A stretch of 6,996 bases of DNA, from contig JAGVIF010000203.1 of NCBI GenBank assembly GCA_020056205.1, positions 1-6,996 of the forward strand. The letters are read 5' to 3'. Within the stretch, counting starts at the first letter, position 1. Each line of letters starts with the position of its first letter. The DNA comes from Lentisphaeria bacterium (lineage in GTDB: Bacteria; Verrucomicrobiota; Lentisphaeria; Victivallales; GWF2-50-93). A program made the position numbers and the translations under genes. A model generated the notes under the pieces. That model had not been told where the DNA came from and searched no databases. It was given only the letters and a program-made list of their open reading frames with translations. Below are positions 5,380 through 6,996 of this stretch, in pieces.

Positions 5380-6924
5380 ATGGAAGATAAAGAACAGATT
5401 TTAATTCTGGATTTCGGTTCGCAATATAGCCAGCTTATAGCCAGAAGAATCCGCGAGTGCGGAGTCTTCAGCAAAATCATTCCGTTCAATTCGACCGCGG
5501 AAAAAATAGCCGCAGAAAAACCGATCGGAATAATTTTAAGCGGAGGCCCTGCGAGCGTCTACAGCAAAAATGCCCCCGACTGCGACATTAATATCTTCTC
5601 TCTCGGCGCGCCAATTCTCGGAATATGCTACGGATTCCAACTGACGGTTCACAAACTCGGCGGAAAAGTGACGCGCTCAAAGTCAAGAGAATACGGCGGA
5701 GCTAGGCTTGAAATAAAAAGCAAAGACGATTTTTTCGCGGGAGTCAAGAGAAAAAATCTTGTCTGGATGAGCCACGGCGACAAAGTCTGCGGCCTGCCGC
5801 CGCAATTCCAAACTCTCGCAACCACAAATAACACCGAATTCGCCGCCGCATCCGACCCCAAAAATAAAATCTACGGCATACAGTTTCACCCGGAGGTCAA
5901 ACACTCCGCCCAGGGACAAACAATGATAGACAATTTCTGCAGAAAAATATGCGGAGCCTCCGCCGGCTGGACAATGCAGTCTTTCATCGAAAAATCTATT
6001 TCGGAAATAAAAGCGCGCGTCGGCGAAAAAAATGTCGTTCTCGGTTTGAGCGGAGGCGTTGACTCTTCCGTCGCCGCCGCGCTGATCCACCGCGCCATAG
6101 GCAAAAAACTCCGCTGTATATTCGTCAACAACGGACTGCTTAGAAAAAATGAGGAAAAAAGAGTCGTTGAGCTTTTCCGTAAAAACATGAAAATGCCGCT
6201 CATTTATGTTGACGCTTCAGGACAGTTCATTAAAAAATTGCGCGGCGTAACCGATCCTGAACGCAAACGAAAAATAATAGGCCGGGAATTCGTAAATGTT
6301 TTTGACGCCGAGGCCGCAAAAATCAAAAACTCCGGCTTCCTCGCCCAAGGCACAACCTATCCGGATGTCATTGAAAGCGTTCCAATAGCCGGCAATCCAA
6401 GCTCTATGATTAAAAGCCACCATAATGTCGGAGGACTTCCGAAAAAAATGAAGCTGAAACTCTTGGAACCGCTCTCTCAACTCTTCAAAGACGAAGTCCG
6501 CGAGGTCGGCAGACAACTCGGACTGCCGGATGAAATAATAATGAGGCAACCCTTCCCGGGACCCGGACTCGGCGTCAGAATACTCGGCGAAATCACTCCG
6601 CCAAAACTCGAAATCCTCAAAAATGCCGACTCCGTAGTAGTGGATGAAATGAAAAAAAACGGACTTTACTACAAAATATGGCAGACTTTCGCCGTCCTCC
6701 TCCCAGTCAAAACCGTCGGCGTTATGGGCGATGAGAGAACATACGACAACGTGATAGCGCTCCGCGCTGTCGATAGCTCCGACGGCATGACCGCCGATTG
6801 GGTAAGGATTCCCTACGATTTGCTTGCTCATATAGCCAACAGAATCATAAACGAGGTTGACGGTGTCAATAGGGTCGTCTACGACATAACCTCAAAACCA
6901 CCAGGCACTATCGAGTGGGAATAA
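5380..6924 (+). CDS. guaA: GMP synthase (glutamine-hydrolysing)
   Basis: This enzyme converts XMP to GMP in the cytoplasm using ATP and the amide nitrogen of glutamine, the last step of de novo guanine nucleotide synthesis. The 514 residues match the family's usual size. The N-terminal class I glutamine amidotransferase domain (about 6-190) has [20 protein letters not shown], the oxyanion region SGGPASVY at 54-61, the nucleophile C83 in GICYGFQ, and H170/E172 in GIQFHPEV. The ATP-pyrophosphatase domain has the PP-loop SGGVDSS at 224-230, then [11 protein letters not shown] at 323-333 and [10 protein letters not shown] at 345-354. The C-terminal dimerisation domain runs from [16 protein letters not shown] to the family-typical end KPPGTIEWE. 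All catalytic residues are present, so it should be functional. AGGAAG at 5365-5370 lies 9 bases before ATG. No guanine riboswitch is seen upstream. Confidence 0.98.
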   Translation: MEDKEQILILDFGSQYSQLIARRIRECGVFSKIIPFNSTAEKIAAEKPIGIILSGGPASVYSKNAPDCDINIFSLGAPILGICYGFQLTVHKLGGKVTRSKSREYGGARLEIKSKDDFFAGVKRKNLVWMSHGDKVCGLPPQFQTLATTNNTEFAAASDPKNKIYGIQFHPEVKHSAQGQTMIDNFCRKICGASAGWTMQSFIEKSISEIKARVGEKNVVLGLSGGVDSSVAAALIHRAIGKKLRCIFVNNGLLRKNEEKRVVELFRKNMKMPLIYVDASGQFIKKLRGVTDPERKRKIIGREFVNVFDAEAAKIKNSGFLAQGTTYPDVIESVPIAGNPSSMIKSHHNVGGLPKKMKLKLLEPLSQLFKDEVREVGRQLGLPDEIIMRQPFPGPGLGVRILGEITPPKLEILKNADSVVVDEMKKNGLYYKIWQTFAVLLPVKTVGVMGDERTYDNVIALRAVDSSDGMTADWVRIPYDLLAHIANRIINEVDGVNRVVYDITSKPPGTIEWE

Positions 6925-6990
6925 ATATTCACCGAACCCCGCCTGCCTGTGCGTGTCCGCACGCAGACAGGTCCTTTCGGTGAATATTTA
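6922..6990. repeat. Long palindromic element at the guaA stop, copy 2 of the 'taaatat..ccgaa' family; possible terminator
   Basis: The outer arms are a perfect 15-bp inverted repeat: taaatattcaccgaa at 6922-6936 and ttcggtgaatattta at 6976-6990. Inside, tgcgtg / cacgca closes a tccg tetraloop, and cctg...cagg pairs with a bulge and one mismatch, so nearly the whole 69 bases can fold into one hairpin. The left arm starts on the T of the guaA TAA codon. The GC-rich core would stall transcription and may end the operon, although there is no clean T-run. The shared left arm with 145-168 marks it as a dispersed repeat and not a private terminator. Confidence 0.8.
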
Positions 6991-6996
6991 CATCTA

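Noticed and set aside
6217..6831. Minus-strand open frame of 204 residues inside guaA
   Set aside because: It is the antisense shadow of a highly conserved gene, with no recognisable domain and no upstream signals.

Overview
The window (about 7 kb, moderate GC with A-rich coding strands) reads as chromosome of a Gram-negative bacterium. The evidence is a signal-peptide-bearing TPR protein next to an ExbB/ExbD/TonB-type energy-transduction module, which only makes sense with a periplasm and an outer membrane. The gene order and the small dispersed palindromic repeats are reminiscent of PVC-group (Lentisphaerota/Kiritimatiellota) or Omnitrophota-like genomes. That placement is an impression from general knowledge, not something the sequence proves.

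Layout. Bases 1-94 hold the 5' end of a leftward gene that runs off the window. Bases 95-562 contain no convincing complete gene. They carry a stack of repeats: a degenerate palindromic element (about 143-219), a short GC hairpin (216-230) and a 105-bp imperfect-inverted-repeat element (237-341). A candidate promoter (424-451) follows. From 563 a compact rightward operon begins: a large TPR protein (563-3142), ExbB/TolQ-like (3143-3778), ExbD/TolR-like (3775-4212) and a divergent TonB-like protein (about 4193-4948). These genes abut or overlap, so they are very probably co-transcribed and translationally coupled. A second copy of the 105-bp element, in inverted orientation, sits at 4991-5096. 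After it come a small membrane-anchored zinc-ribbon protein (5134-5373) and guaA, GMP synthase (5380-6924). A long palindrome starts exactly on the guaA stop codon and ends at 6990.

How the genes work together. ExbB and ExbD should form the proton-driven inner-membrane motor. The TonB-like protein keeps the transmembrane Thr/His pattern and a recognisable TonB C-terminal signature, and would carry the force across the periplasm. The TPR protein, exported and encoded first, is the likely periplasmic partner. No TonB-dependent receptor, Pal or TolB is present, so the substrate is unknown. guaA is a housekeeping gene of purine synthesis with no evident link to the motor.

The most interesting signals are non-coding. 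There are two families of small palindromic elements, each with more than one copy in 7 kb. One copy lies inside an otherwise gap-free operon, directly behind an ATGA-coupled start codon with a strong ribosome binding site, which suggests a gene truncated by the element. I found no evidence for a wholly new multi-gene system.
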